Source of the DNA: Selaginella moellendorffii
Lineage: Eukaryota > Streptophyta > Lycopodiopsida > Selaginellales > Selaginellaceae
Length of the DNA: 64,000 nucleotides
Direction of reading: 5' to 3'
Assembly: GCF_000143415.4 (NCBI RefSeq)
Contig: NW_003314330.1
Span: 124,001-188,000 of the forward strand
Both the position numbers and the translations under genes were made by a program. Shown here in pieces: positions 11,660 through 23,400 of the stretch. Under the pieces are notes generated by a model that saw only the letters and a program-made list of their open reading frames with translations, was not told the origin of the DNA and did no database searches. The stretch's first letter is position 1. Every line of letters begins with the position of its first letter.

Positions 11660-14600
11660 TAAAGCACCCTCTAACCTTGGATCACTTAGGCAGTGAGAAC
11701 CCACGGCCTGTAAGCTGAAAGACAAAAGCCCAAGTCTTGCACATAGGAAGAATGAATATATAGGGGAGCCAAAATGGTTGAGAGGAAAAAATAGAAAATA
11801 TGAATGGAAAAAAAATAGGAATAGAGTATTGAGTTTGAAGACAGAAAAAAACCAACAACGAAAAATTGTGGGGTCAAACCGAAGAAAATTATAAGAGGAA
11901 AATGTGCTAAAGAAAACCTTTGCCCTCAAAGTTCAAGTGATGAAGATATAAGTGGATGAATGAAAATGTGGAATTACCCTGTTAATGACTAGAACTTGTA
12001 TTAAGTCCCTGAAATGAAGTTATGTACTATCTCTGTAACAATGTAGAAGAAAATATGGAAAATTATCTATGCCAAAATGGGATAGAAAATTCTATAAGGA
12101 CTTAGATGCCTAACCATGTATAGTATTACTAAAACCAAGCTCACATATAGTGTCATAAAGAATGGATATGGCATTTGCAGTCAACACAATAAAGAAAATT
12201 AATAATAATAACTATAACCGATGAAGAATAATGCTGAGAGAAAGATGATGATAGAGGAAAACCAAAAACTCCAAATATAACCTAGAAAAACTCAAAGCTT
12301 ATAACTGAGTTTTTCTATAGAATTTGAAACAGTCACTCCATCCAATTAAGAACAAGCAAAAAAGAAGCTAAGAGAAAATGGGAGAAAATGAAAAGAGAAG
12401 TATGAAAATGACATGAGAAAATTGAGGAAAAGAAATAAGAAAAACATAAAAAGCTGACAACTTTAGAAAGGGGAAGTTAAAAAACCATTATCAAGCTGCA
12501 AACCAAGAATCATACAGAGATTTTAGTTTTGGCAATTGATATACTCAATGCCAAAAGGAAGTGAAGAAGAAATATGCCAAACCAAGGACAACTGTAAGAA
12601 AACGAAAAAAAACAGAAAACAAAACTTCTTTGACAAAAAGTAGTAGACATTTGGCCAGAAATTCACAAAGATCTCTCACTCTGCAAAGATGCATGGCAAT
12701 AGTAGAAAAAAATGGAAAATGTGTTGGGCATTAGAGCAGCACGAGAATCTTTCATGACAAAGCTCTAGATTCACGAAGAAAATCTTGCAACTTGATCTAT
12801 CTATCTAATCTATGCTGCAAACCCAAACCTCCGCTCGAGTGCCATGCCCTTAGGTCTTCCTTCCATTCACTCATGACGAAATGATAAAATTTCGGTGGAA
12901 GAAAAAAAAAGAAAAGGGATGGAAATGGAACTTTGGAATGGAAATGGAAATTTGGTGATATCACCAAATTGTTGAGCATGAGGAAATTCAAGTTTTATCT
13001 TATGTTCTTGAGTCTTGGTTTTGTCTTTTTGTAGGTTGAAACTTTAACACATCTATACAACATGTTGAAACTCTCTAGTGGTGTTTTCAAACCGGCTTGA
13101 GGTTGAGGTTGGGGTCAAGGTTTTAAACATAGACTTGGGTGGTGTTAGAGAGGCCACCTAAAGAAGTGTTCAAAAGTAATTCCCACTCTTGGAAGGGAAA
13201 TCATTTACAATGCTTCTAGCTCATGTGGAGTGATGCCCCATTTAAATATCATGTGGCTCATTGGTCCTCACCCTTTTTTAAGGGTTTAAGCTTTCTCTTT
13301 GGGATGGAAATGAGGGAGTAAGGGTACTTATACTAGATTATTATGCCATGGTGTTTTCATTTGGGGTCCTAAAGCAAAAGATGCACCCAAGATTTGGGAT
13401 TTTAATCAATTTTTATTGTACTAAAGGATATTAGGAATTTAGAAGCTTAGTTAGGGCCCCCAAAGGCAGAAGGTGGGGAAAGTCCCTACAAGGTTCATGT
13501 TAGATTGTGGTGTTTCGAAAAAATGTCAAGTTCTGGACTGTGGAAAAGAAGTAGAGAAATCATCTTGTGTAGTGACTAAAAATACAGTGAAATGGTAAAG
13601 AAGTCCTAAAAGTCAATGGGACAAACCTTTGGAGTGGTGGTGTTGGCAAATACAGCTTTGGATGAAAAAAAACTTAGTGGGGACAAAAAATTAATATTGA
13701 GGAAGGGTATTTTCTATGTTTCAGTTAATTGTCTTTGAGTTTGAATTATAAAAGTTAGGTGACCTTTCGAGAAATTCAAATTCAATAGCTTACATTTAGT
13801 ATTAAAGAGGTTTAAGATCCAACTTTATTAATTAGCTAGGCTCGACCCAAGGGGTAAAGTGCCAAAAAAGCATGGCTCTTAGGAGATTTATGGTTTTTAT
13901 CTTTCATTCATGAGAGCATGAGAGCATGAATTTGTAGAGAAGTGTGGTGGATTGTAAGTAATCAAAAAAAATAATTCGAAAGACCATAAAATAGAGAAAA
14001 AGCTCATGAATGAATAAGAGTGCACCCCTTTTTTTAATTGGTTAAGGGTCATAAAATTTTAATAGAAGAAATAAATATATTGGTTGGTTACTATTAATAT
14101 AGATTACCAATACTTAAAGCTAAAAATAATTGTTAGAATGCACTACTCTAAGTCAAAGTGGTAATAAAATACTTGCTCCTCATGATCACCATCTTATGAC
14201 TTATTTAGCTTTAAAAGCATAAAGCTAGCATGCAAAATATCTAATATTTCTATTAGTGGATAAGTATCTTGTAGGCCATCATGAAGATTTAGTGCCCAAA
14301 GTCATTGGTAAAAAGGTCACTGTTACTACCAAAGAAGTGAACTCAAATTCCATAATAAAATAAATGAGGATTCTTGAAAATGATAAAGTAGTAAACAAGA
14401 TAACATATTAGGGTGGATGCATCTCTTCCAAAAGTTTCTAATAAATGCTACTAAGGAAGACTTCTTCTCTCAAGATTCAACTTAGCAGCAACAAAGTCTA
14501 TTCTTCAAGTAACACTTAGCTATGGTAGTCTTATATGAAGCATTATACTCAAAAACATTCATCACCATCTACTTGTTTACTGGATTTTGATTTACTCCAG

Positions 14601-16300
14601 ATGTTAAAAATCCTCCTCAGGCATGCTATAGAGCTCATTTTCTTTAGAAATGAACACATGACTAGATAAACAAACACCTCCATATATAGAATATTAGGAA
14701 TCTTTATTGTAATAATTGATTAGTAAGTTCTGAGAAAATGAGTTAACATGGGAGGAGTATTTTTAAAACACTGTCCAGTTGGGCTGAAAAAATAAAGCAT
14801 GATAGAAGTAAAGATTCTAAAAACTATTCAAAAAGAGGATTGTTGAAAAAGATGATAAGCATGAATGTAGTGGAAGGTGAATATGTGAAGATGGAAAAAG
14901 GTTATAAAGGATGAATAATGTGGGAGTGTCAAGAATGGTCGTGCAATCAGCAAAGATGTGTTGTAGATCATCTTGGGAAAAATCAATGATAAATCTAGAG
15001 CTACCAATAATCATAATATAAACATGTAAATGTGACTGGACTTTTGAGAAAAGATTAAACCAAGCAAATGAACTTTGACTGTTAAATCGATTAGATCTAG
15101 AATTCATGAAGACAAAAAGCAATATTTGCCATAGATCCTTTGATAGAAAAGACAATGATGCCTCAGCTATAAAGTGAGGCATCCCACTATGATCACCATC
15201 TATTGCAAGGGAATCTCACAACTTTTCTATGCTCCCGAGATCACATGGTAATGAATCTCTCACTAAAAAGGCCAAGAGAAAAAGATGTTGAACAAAATGG
15301 TTGCCAGAAAAGAAAAACTATGAAAGAATCTCTCCATTTTCTTCCAGTGTATTTAACTGATCTCCATACACCCTTTTCTTTCATTTGTAGCAGCAGCACA
15401 AAGAATAATATATAATCTGCAAAATCTCAAATGTACCTTTGTGAACTGATGTGTTGTGGAGTCGTTTACAACATGCGCATCCTGTTTGTAAAGTAGAATT
15501 CATCTGCATACAAAGTGCAAAGAAAATTAGAACATTGGTAAACTTGGGAAAAACAAAAAACGCTCAATGCATCCAGTTAAATACACTGGAGGAGAAGCCT
15601 ACCCAATAGAGAACGATCTCTTAACTATTGTAGAGAATAATCTGCAATCTGCAAAGATCTCATCAAATCATTGTGGTTTTTTCACCTGCTTCTGATGATG
15701 GCCACTCCCGCTCAAAAATGATGTTTGGAGCTGGTAAAGTCGCCTGTTCTGGATGTGAAGAACTCGAACCGTGAGATTTGGCTGGCCAGACTAGCATAAA
15801 ATCGTTGCAAAACTGTCAGCCGTGCTCTATAAACTCCAGCTTCCAGGTTCGCAGAATGAGAATGCTCTTTCATATTCCTTGCAATTCACCGCACACAAAT
15901 CGTGAAAAAAGTTTGCGTGCTTAAAGGCGAAATCAGTCTGGCAAGCAAATCTCTTTGAAGTTTTTGATAGCTACTAACTTTGCTTGTTCGTTTATCTGTT
16001 TTTTTCTTGCGGATATCGAAAAATTCTCGTCTCACTGACTTGAAAATTCCGTGTTCTTGCTGAGAACACTATAACAAAAACAAGATGGACATCCATGCGA
16101 ACAAACAAACTTGGTGTTACACATTCAAAGAACAGGATTTTAAGATAGTCTTCTTCCATAAACAAACTGTAAAAATTAATCGAATGTAACAAAGAACTAC
16201 ATTCTTCGCAGAAAATACAAACGAAGATTTCCTCGACCATTGTTGACACTCCTAAGATGTGGGAGAAATCAATCAACATAGATTTCGAGCTAGGCTAGTC
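11660..16300. other. AT-rich stretch without a recognisable gene
   Basis: About 4.6 kb rich in poly-A runs and AT words, unlike the GC-balanced genes on both sides. The frames present (for example 14817-15182 and 15992-16279, minus) are AT-driven and match nothing I know. It contains a perfect 22-bp palindrome at 12949-12970, a 27-nt hairpin at 15157-15183 and a 16-bp inverted repeat (15344-15359 against 15574-15589). No retroelement protein was readable. Old, decayed transposon sequence is the likeliest origin, as an inference. Confidence 0.5.
15344..15589. repeat. Inverted repeat pair, possible MITE remnant
   Basis: The 16-mer CCAGTGTATTTAACTG at 15344-15359 recurs as its exact inverse complement at 15574-15589, with partly matching flanks, enclosing about 214 bp. 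The 27-nt hairpin at 15157-15183 (stem GATGCCTCA) lies just outside. A small non-autonomous inverted-repeat element is possible. No target duplication was established. Confidence 0.35.
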
Positions 16301-16302
16301 TT

Positions 16303-16973
16303 TTAGCTCTCAGCTATGGGCTTGAGCCTGATGAGCCTTCGTATGCGATCTTTGTCAGTGTGTTCTAGCATTCCCTACAAGGAAAGAACGAGAAAAACGA
16401 CGATACTCCTTTTGCGAATTGATCAACAAGCCTACCTGGGAGACGATCTCGTCCAGGCACAAGCAAATCTTCCCGTACTTGTCTAGAAAAATTCGCTCAG
16501 TCGGAATTTTCTTGCACACATCTTTCACGGAGGAAGTGATCGAGAATAGAACTTCCACCACTGCAAAGTTCACGCGAAAATGTGTGTGTGTGAGAGAAGA
16601 GATCTCTAGAATCTTACATGTAAGTTCGTCGTATTCATCCTTTCCCACCGTGAAGATCCATATCTCTCCCATCACAGTGTAAGTGATATGGACGGATCTG
16701 GACTAAGAAGAAAGGCGTGATGGATTTGATGCGAGAAGGAAAATCAAGCTACATTCTTACTTGTGAGACGCCACAAAGGATTCCTCGTCGCGAGCGCCCT
16801 TGAGATTATCCGTGCCGAGCTTCACCAGGAATGATCTCCAGTGAAGGCGCTCCTCGCCGGGAACTCCATGAAATCTGGCGCCAGATCTCTCAGATTGAGC
16901 TAAGAACGATCACACCTTACCTCTCGAGCAGCACATTGCCGGAGGAATTCGCGAAAAGGACGCACATAAGCAT
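16303..16973 (-). CDS. LOLITA: LOLITA, small subunit of the TPLATE endocytic complex
   Basis: Spliced minus-strand gene starting at ATG 16973: MLMCVLFANSSGNVLLER, then FHGVPGEERLHWRSFLVKLG, NLKGARDEESFVASHK, a YTVMGEIWIFTVGKDEYDEL segment, VVEVLFSITSSVKDVC, PTERIFLDKYGKICLCLDEI and GMLEHTDKDRIRRLIRLKP, ending at TAA 16303-16305. These blocks run in the order of the longin-fold, sigma/zeta-adaptin-like protein encoded by Arabidopsis At1g15370, the LOLITA subunit of TPLATE, an adaptor complex for clathrin-mediated endocytosis. Introns are about 60-80 bp with clear GT-AG borders. Size (about 140 residues) fits. Its start codon is only 45 bp from that of SYF2 on the other strand. Confidence 0.9.
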
Positions 16974-17018
16974 CCTTGCCCAGATTTAGGGTTCTTCAGA
17001 TTTTTAGGGTTTTTAGAG
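16974..17018. promoter_or_regulatory. 45-bp bidirectional promoter with two telo-box motifs
   Basis: This is the whole space between the LOLITA (-) and SYF2 (+) start codons. It holds two copies of TTTAGGGTT (16985-16993 and 17003-17011), the telo-box (AAACCCTAA on the other strand) known from plant promoters of translation and housekeeping genes. Transcripts of both genes probably start in this spacer or inside the opposing gene. Confidence 0.6.
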
Positions 17019-18140
17019 ATGGAGAAGGAGAGCCGGGTCCATCCCGCCTGCATCAACGCGTCCAATCCGTATCACGAGTGCTCGCAATACTGCTTCCGGA
17101 AGATCGCCGAAGCGCGCGCCACAGGTAAGGATCATTCTCTCGCGTTCTTCCGGTACAGATTTTGCGAAATTTTTTGCAGTGACCGAGGAATTGCCGAATG
17201 CGGGGCCTGTAGAAGACGAGAAAGAACAAGCGCCAGAGGTTGAAGAAGAAAAAGAAGCTCCAGTTCCAGTTCCTCCTCTAATCGAGGACGAATCTGGCTT
17301 GGATGAGCGGCAAAAGAAGCTGAGGCTGCTACAGCGGAAAATGGTATTTTGTATTTTCTTACTTTGGTTAGAAACTAGAACTTACGTTCTTTGTTGGTGG
17401 TGCTAGGACGAAGCTCGAAAGAAGAACGAGCAAGCCATGATGGCCGAGAGGAAAAAGCAGGACGCTCCCAAAGAAGAGAGAGGCGTCTCCAAGCAAAAGT
17501 GGTTCGAGGAGAAGCAAAAGCAAGCTGGAAAGCGCCTGGAGTTTAGTGGGATTGACAAATCGAAGATGTACATGCTGGACACACAAGAAGCCGCCGAAGA
17601 GAAGTATAAAAAACGTGACAAGAATCCTGCTCCTTTTGGATGGGATGGTAATAAGTCAATTGCGTTTCGGATCGAACTATGTATCCTAATATCTTTCTTC
17701 TTTTGTTGTTTCTGTAGTCTTCAACCAGAAGTCCTTGTATAACGCCTACAAGAAGCGGGCGAAGACAATCCCGAATACAGTGGAGGAGTACGCGAAAGTC
17801 CGAGATAATGACCCCGACTTCTACTGTAACGAGACCAGCCTACAATACGGGAAGGTAGCGATCAATCATTTTCTGCAAGTCCCAGCCTAGCTCAACGCTG
17901 TTGTTGTTTCAGACTCCCGCTGTCCCGGAGGAATTCGTCGATAGGATGGTCCAAGAGCTCGAAGGGAGGATTTCCAAGCGGAAGGACTTCAGCCGGAGAC
18001 GCAAGTACCACGAGGAAAAAGACATCGACTCCATCAACGAGAGAAACGAACATTTCAACCGCAAGATCGAGAGAGCGTTTGGCAAATACACTGTCGAGAT
18101 CAAGAACAACTTGGAACGAGGCACTGCTCTGCCAGATTAA
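17019..18140 (+). CDS. SYF2: SYF2-like pre-mRNA splicing factor
   Basis: Five exons join in frame (17019-17124, 17180-17343, 17407-17647, 17718-17854, 17913-18140), coding for 291 residues. The N-terminus (VHPACINASNPYHECSQYC) is typical of plant SYF2. A charged coiled-coil middle (ARKKNEQAMMAERKKQD) leads to the conserved C-terminal domain: FGWDVFNQKSLYNAYKKR, DPDFYCNETSLQYGK, RKDFSRRRKYHEEKDIDSIN and the closing NRKIERAFGKYTVEIKNNL and ERGTALPD. SYF2 is a component of the NineTeen-complex side of the spliceosome. The stop is about 105 bp from the stop of the convergent PPR gene. All introns are 55-71 bp. Confidence 0.93.
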
Positions 18141-18244
18141 GCACCACAAATGAGAGAGAGAAAAAGGGAGAATCTCGGTATGTACGTTTCACTTTGTAAC
18201 GCAATCTCGGTCTACGCATTTACGTGGAAAGGGTCGTTTGCTTT

Positions 18245-19807
18245 TCAGCTCTCTCGAGCGCGAGCATTCGACCAAAGAACATACGGTATGGCGAGTTTGG
18301 AATCTAGCTGAGCTACATTTTTTGCGGCGTCTAGCTGGTGATGGTGGCCCGAGCTGAGCAGCAAGTTGGTCCACGCGACAACCCCTGGCTGGAAGGGCAT
18401 ATGCTGCATCAAGTCGCGACAGTCCCCCGGGATTCGGGCCCTGGCAAGCATGTCAACAACGCAGACGTAATGCTCCTCGGTCATCTCCACGTCGAAATCA
18501 GCCGCCATCGATGAGCAGTGATCCAAGGCGGTGGCCAGCTCCCCGCGACGACTCGAGGCACACAAAACGCTGCGGAAAGTGACTTGGTTTGGCATCACGC
18601 CTTCCAAGATCATGTCTCGAAACAGGCCCAGGCACGCATCCCAATCCGCAGCTCGAGCGGCCGCGGTGATCACGGCTGTCCAGGGGACAACGCTGTTCGT
18701 GTGGCGGATCGATTGGAAGGCCCCGAGAGTTGCTTCCAGGGTGGAACACTTTCCAAAGGCCGAGACAATCGCGCTGCCGACGCTCACGTCTTCGTCTAGG
18801 CCGAAGCTGGCGGCCTCGGAGCAAATGAGCTTGGCCATTGGGAGCAGTGACGCGGATCCGCAGGCATCCAAGACGTTTAAAAATGTGATCTTGTTTGGGC
18901 GGACGCCTTCGAGATCCATCGTGGAAAACGTTCGCACGGCGTCCGAGTGGAGGCCGTGACGGGCATATGCGGAGATCATGGCGGACCAGGCAACCACATT
19001 TTTTTGTGGAGCGGAATTAAATGCTGCTACTGATTTGGGGAGCTCGCTGTTTGTGGAGTATGCGGAGATCATCACGTTCCAAGCCGCGGAATCCTTGACG
19101 GTGATGTCTTGGAAGATTTCCTCGGCTTGGCACAGATGCCCGGCCTGGGCATTTGCAGAGATCATAGCAGTACGAAGAATTGTGTCTCTTTTGTGCGAAG
19201 GAACTTTGTTGTAGACCTCTTGGGCTTGATTGAAACTTCCTAGTTTTGTGAGCCATGTGATTAGAGATGTTGCGATTTGAGGACTTGAGATCAGTCCACA
19301 ATCATTGGCAACGGTTTGGATCATAGTTATAAAGTGATGATGCAGTGATTCGGAACCTAAACTTATGAAACTGGAAACGCTGGGTCGAGTTCCTTCTAGG
19401 AGCATCTTTTCAAAACACTCAAGTGCATCTTGCAAATGCCCGTTCATGGCAAATGCTGAAATCATGGCATTCCATGTTACAACGTTCTTTTGTGGCATTT
19501 TCTGAAATATAGAAAATGCGTGATAGACATGTCCGATTCGGCCATACCCTGCAAGAATCGTCGTCCACGACGCGATATTTGGGCACGGCATGGCTTCAAA
19601 CATTACCTCCGCCTTTTGCATATGCCCTCTATGGGCATATGCCGACATTATAAGATTCCATGACAGTGTGCTCTTTTTCCGAATGTCAGTGAAAACCGCA
19701 AAAGCTGCGTCGAGCTCCCCACGCTTGCCGTAATGTTGTACCAGCGAATTTGCAAAAGAGACATCTGCGAGCGAGAATTTTCCACTTTGCAAGTCGATGA
19801 GCACCAT
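18245..19807 (-). CDS. Pentatricopeptide repeat (PPR) protein, PLS type
   Basis: Intronless frame of 520 residues from ATG 19807 (MVLIDLQSGKF); an in-frame stop lies just upstream, so this ATG is the natural start unless an upstream exon exists. Repeats with N..(I/M)SAYA..G, (V/T)(S/T)WN and PN..TF hallmarks run along the whole length, for example KNVVTWNAMISAFAMNGHLQ, KDSAAWNVMISAY and KNVVAWSAMISAYARHG. The C-terminus (FQPGVVAWTNLLLSSGHHHQ) resembles the start of an E motif, then stops; no DYW domain. Such proteins bind organelle RNA in mitochondria or plastids. No obvious targeting peptide is visible at this start, and the first repeat is incomplete, so the N-terminus may be missing. Confidence 0.85.
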   Translation of the reverse strand: MVLIDLQSGKFSLADVSFANSLVQHYGKRGELDAAFAVFTDIRKKSTLSWNLIMSAYAHRGHMQKAEVMFEAMPCPNIASWTTILAGYGRIGHVYHAFSIFQKMPQKNVVTWNAMISAFAMNGHLQDALECFEKMLLEGTRPSVSSFISLGSESLHHHFITMIQTVANDCGLISSPQIATSLITWLTKLGSFNQAQEVYNKVPSHKRDTILRTAMISANAQAGHLCQAEEIFQDITVKDSAAWNVMISAYSTNSELPKSVAAFNSAPQKNVVAWSAMISAYARHGLHSDAVRTFSTMDLEGVRPNKITFLNVLDACGSASLLPMAKLICSEAASFGLDEDVSVGSAIVSAFGKCSTLEATLGAFQSIRHTNSVVPWTAVITAAARAADWDACLGLFRDMILEGVMPNQVTFRSVLCASSRRGELATALDHCSSMAADFDVEMTEEHYVCVVDMLARARIPGDCRDLMQHMPFQPGVVAWTNLLLSSGHHHQLDAAKNVAQLDSKLAIPYVLWSNARARES

Positions 19808-19816
19808 GATGCCCAC

Positions 19817-20440
19817 TTCTCAACTTTTTAAAGTTCCCAAACACCATCGTGCGAGAATCAGTCCTTTCCAAATGGTGGAGGAGATGGGATTCGTGAGAGA
19901 AATTGAGGACCTTCCAATCAAATTGAAGAGCTTTTGCGGAGGAATAGATTCACAGCTGATACAGTCCCTTGGTTGGACCATCCAATTATCAAGCTTGGAA
20001 CAAAATTCTATCGGATCACTCCACAGTTGACTGTGAATGCATAAACAAGATTTTTCCTTACACAACGTTTGTATTAAAATAGAGTTTGAGTGACACCGCA
20101 TTGTCACAAAGAAAATCACCACGTGTTTTGGTGATTTTGATAAGTTGCGTGGAGAAAATTGTGTTCTGTAGCGAGGAAAATATTCCGATGGTTCCTCGCA
20201 AGGTTCTTCGAATTGTAACATTGAGAAAGAGTGTGGAAGTTTGGAGCCCATAATTTATACCTAGGTTATGAGAAAAATCATGTGAGTGTCGATATCGACC
20301 CGGATGACACTTCGCTTCTCTCCTTCCTTCGAGATTCCAAATGCTGGCCGATCGGGGATAGGGATGGTCGCGGATTTCTCTTAGATCGGCCTCGAAATAT
20401 TTCGGGCCCGTCGATCGATCGATCGGGGTTCTTTCCCTCC
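19817..20440. other. Intergenic region between PPR and ABCG genes
   Basis: A 620-bp divergent spacer upstream of both the minus-strand PPR gene and the plus-strand ABCG gene, so it must carry both promoters. A GGGCCC element and repeated GATCGATC words lie just before the ABCG start (20402-20432). Open frames here do not resemble known proteins. Confidence 0.5.
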
Positions 20441-23400
20441 ATGGCGGAGCTTGGGGGATCTAGCGGCGTGGTGGAGGGCGAGGGGAGGATTTCCTTGAGC
20501 GAGAATACCTGGGAGGAGAGGGTGTTTGGACGGCCGTTGAGCGATTCGCGGCGGGCCGAGGATGAGGCGACGCTCAAGTGGATCGCGCTCCAGAAGCTGC
20601 CGAGCATGGATCGAATGCGCACGGCGCTGGTCCGGGGCGATGGCGGGGAGAAGGATTTCGAGGCGGTGGATGTGGCCAAGCTGGGGATCGCTTACAAGCA
20701 GCGGATTATGGAGCAAGTGGCGCTCGACAACGAGCGATTCTTGCGGAAGCTGCGGGATCGCATTGACAAGTAAGGGATGGAAAGATCCATTCTTTCTCCC
20801 TTTTCTTAAAATCCATCTCTCTTGATCTTGGAGACTCATCCCTCTCCTCTCCCATTTCCAGTTTTCATCGTGAGCCTACGATGTGCTTGGATCTTTCTCA
20901 TTTCTTTCTTTCGATTCTTTTGGTTTTTTGTTTTGTTCTAGAGTGGAGATCGATCTACCCAAGATCGAAGTTCGCTTCCAGGATTTACATGTTGATGCTG
21001 ATGTTTATGTTGGAGGCCGGGCTCTCCCCACGCTTTACAACTACACCATCAACACGATCGAAGTATGATAAGCTGGGAACTCCTCTTTCTCTATCTTTTC
21101 TCTCCTTCTCCAAGTTGACTCTGTGTTTGATATCTTTGTTCTTGGCCGGAATTCCAGGAGCTCTTTGGATCGCTTCGGCTATCTCCTACTAAGAAACGAG
21201 TGCTCACCATCCTTGACAACGTTACTGGCATCATCAAGCCGTGCAGGTGCTAACTAGATCACGCAATCCTTGTTGAAACATTTGCTTCTTCCCATTTTTC
21301 TGGATTGTTTTCCAGGCTGACTTTACTTCTGGGACCTCCCGGCTCGGGAAAGACAACTTTCTTAAAGGCACTATGCGGAAAGTTAGATCACGACCTCCGG
21401 GTAATACTATTTGTTTTGGTTCTTTTGGATACTTGTTGGACACACAAGCTTTTCAGGTCTCAGGGAACGTTACATACAATGGATGCGAGTTTAACGAGTT
21501 TGTGCCACACAGGACGTCGGGATATATCAGCCAGACTGACCTTCACACCCCGGAGCTTACTGTCCGAGAGACCCTGGACTTTTCTTGTCGGTGTCAAGGT
21601 GTTGGATCACGATATGGTAAGATCGATGTTTGACGAGCTTGACACTGACGAGCTCTTTTGTTTGCTCTTTAGATATGCTTGCGGAGCTCTGTAGACGTGA
21701 GAAGGCTGCTGGAATCAAACCAGACCCTGATATTGATGCTTTTATGAAGGTAAGAGCTGAGAGCTGAGAATGTTTATCGTGATTATAGTTCTTCTATGTC
21801 GGATTTATTAATTCTCTTTTGTGTCAGGCTTTGGCTTTGGAAGGACAGGAACGAAACATTCGGACGGACTACGTTCTCAAGGTAAAGTTCCTGATCTATA
21901 TACTATGTCGTCGCATTTACTCTTAAGTTTTATGCCCGCGGCCACAGGTTTTAGGACTCGACATATGTGCTGACACGCTAGTTGGCGATCAAATGCGTCG
22001 CGGAATTTCTGGTGGGCAGAAGAAACGACTTACAACAGGTAAGTAAAAGTCTCTCAAGACAGTTCTAAGCAGTACTGACTTTGTTTACTCTGTCAGGAGA
22101 AGTTCTTGTTGGACCAGCAAAAGCTTTGTTCATGGATGAGATCTCGACAGGCCTAGACAGCTCCACTACGTACCAAATTGTCAAGCATTTGAGGCAAACT
22201 GTGCACAATGCCGACTACACCATCATTGTCTCGCTTCTCCAGCCGGCTCCAGAGGTTTACAATCTCTTCGACGATCTTATATTGCTTGCCGAGGGGAGTA
22301 TAATCTATCAAGGACCCTGCAACATGATTCTCGATTTCTTTTATTCGCTGGGATTCAAGTGTCCTGAAAGAAAAGGCGTGGCAGACTTTCTCCAGGAGGT
22401 AAATTCATAGAAAAAGAAAGGAACGAGATCTCAAACTTGCTCTTAATGTCAGGTGATATCAAGAAAGGACCAGGAACAGTACTGGATGGATTCAAGTCGA
22501 GAGTATAGATATGTTTCTGTGGAAGACTTCGCGCTAGCTTTCTCAAGGCATCATATTGGCCAGGATCTAGCGAGAGAACTCAAAGTGCCGTACGACAAGT
22601 CCAAGAGCAATCCTGCTGCTTTGGTGACAAAGCAATATGGGTCAACCAGCTGGAACATCTTTCAAGCTTGCGTTGCGAAAGAAGTTCTTCTCATGAAACG
22701 CAATGCTTTTATCTATGCTTTTAAAACCACACAGGTTTGTGTGTACTATTCTCTTTTTGTTTAAGCGAAGTTCTAACTATGATTTTATGATTGTTCTTCC
22801 TTGCAGATTTTGGTGATGGCGACCGTGAGTATGACCGTGTTCTTGCGAACGCAGCATCACATTTCTGTCACAGACGGAACTATTCTGGTTTCTTCTCTTT
22901 TCTACTCGATCGTTGTCATCATGTTTAATGGTTTTGCGGAGCTCGCAATGACCATTAACAGGTTACCAATATTTTACAAGCAACGGAACTTGCTCTATCC
23001 GTCTTGGGCATTTTCCGTTCCGGCTTGGATCATGAGAATGCCCTTCTCGCTGCTTGAGACTGCGATTTGGGTGCTCCTAACTTACTGGGTTATCGGCTAT
23101 GCTCCAGAGGTTGGAAGGTAAGAACTTATGTTCCCTCTTGAGCATTATCTTTCCCTGAGTGGTTGAAAACATGTAGATTCTTTCGCCAGTTTTTGCTGCT
23201 CTTCACGCTTCACAACATGGCAATGTCTGGATTTCGTTTCATGGCATCTTTGGGAAGAACTATGCTCGTTGCAAATACTTTTGGTTCCTTTTCGCTGGTA
23301 CTCGTCTTCATTCTTGGTGGTTTTGTCATCTCTCGAAGTAAGTTGAAGACAAACCTTTTTTTCTTATGGACACTAAAGTTTGGTATAGATGCTATTCATC

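Noticed and set aside
14817-15182. Minus-strand frame of 121 residues
   Set aside because: Composition follows the AT-rich background, with no recognisable motif and no splice context.
15157-15183. Hairpin as a microRNA precursor
   Set aside because: The stem is only 9 bp with a 9-nt loop, too short for a plant miRNA precursor.
20278-20839. Two long minus-strand frames over the first ABCG exon
   Set aside because: They are antisense shadows of the GC-rich first exon, which encodes the conserved ABCG N-terminus.
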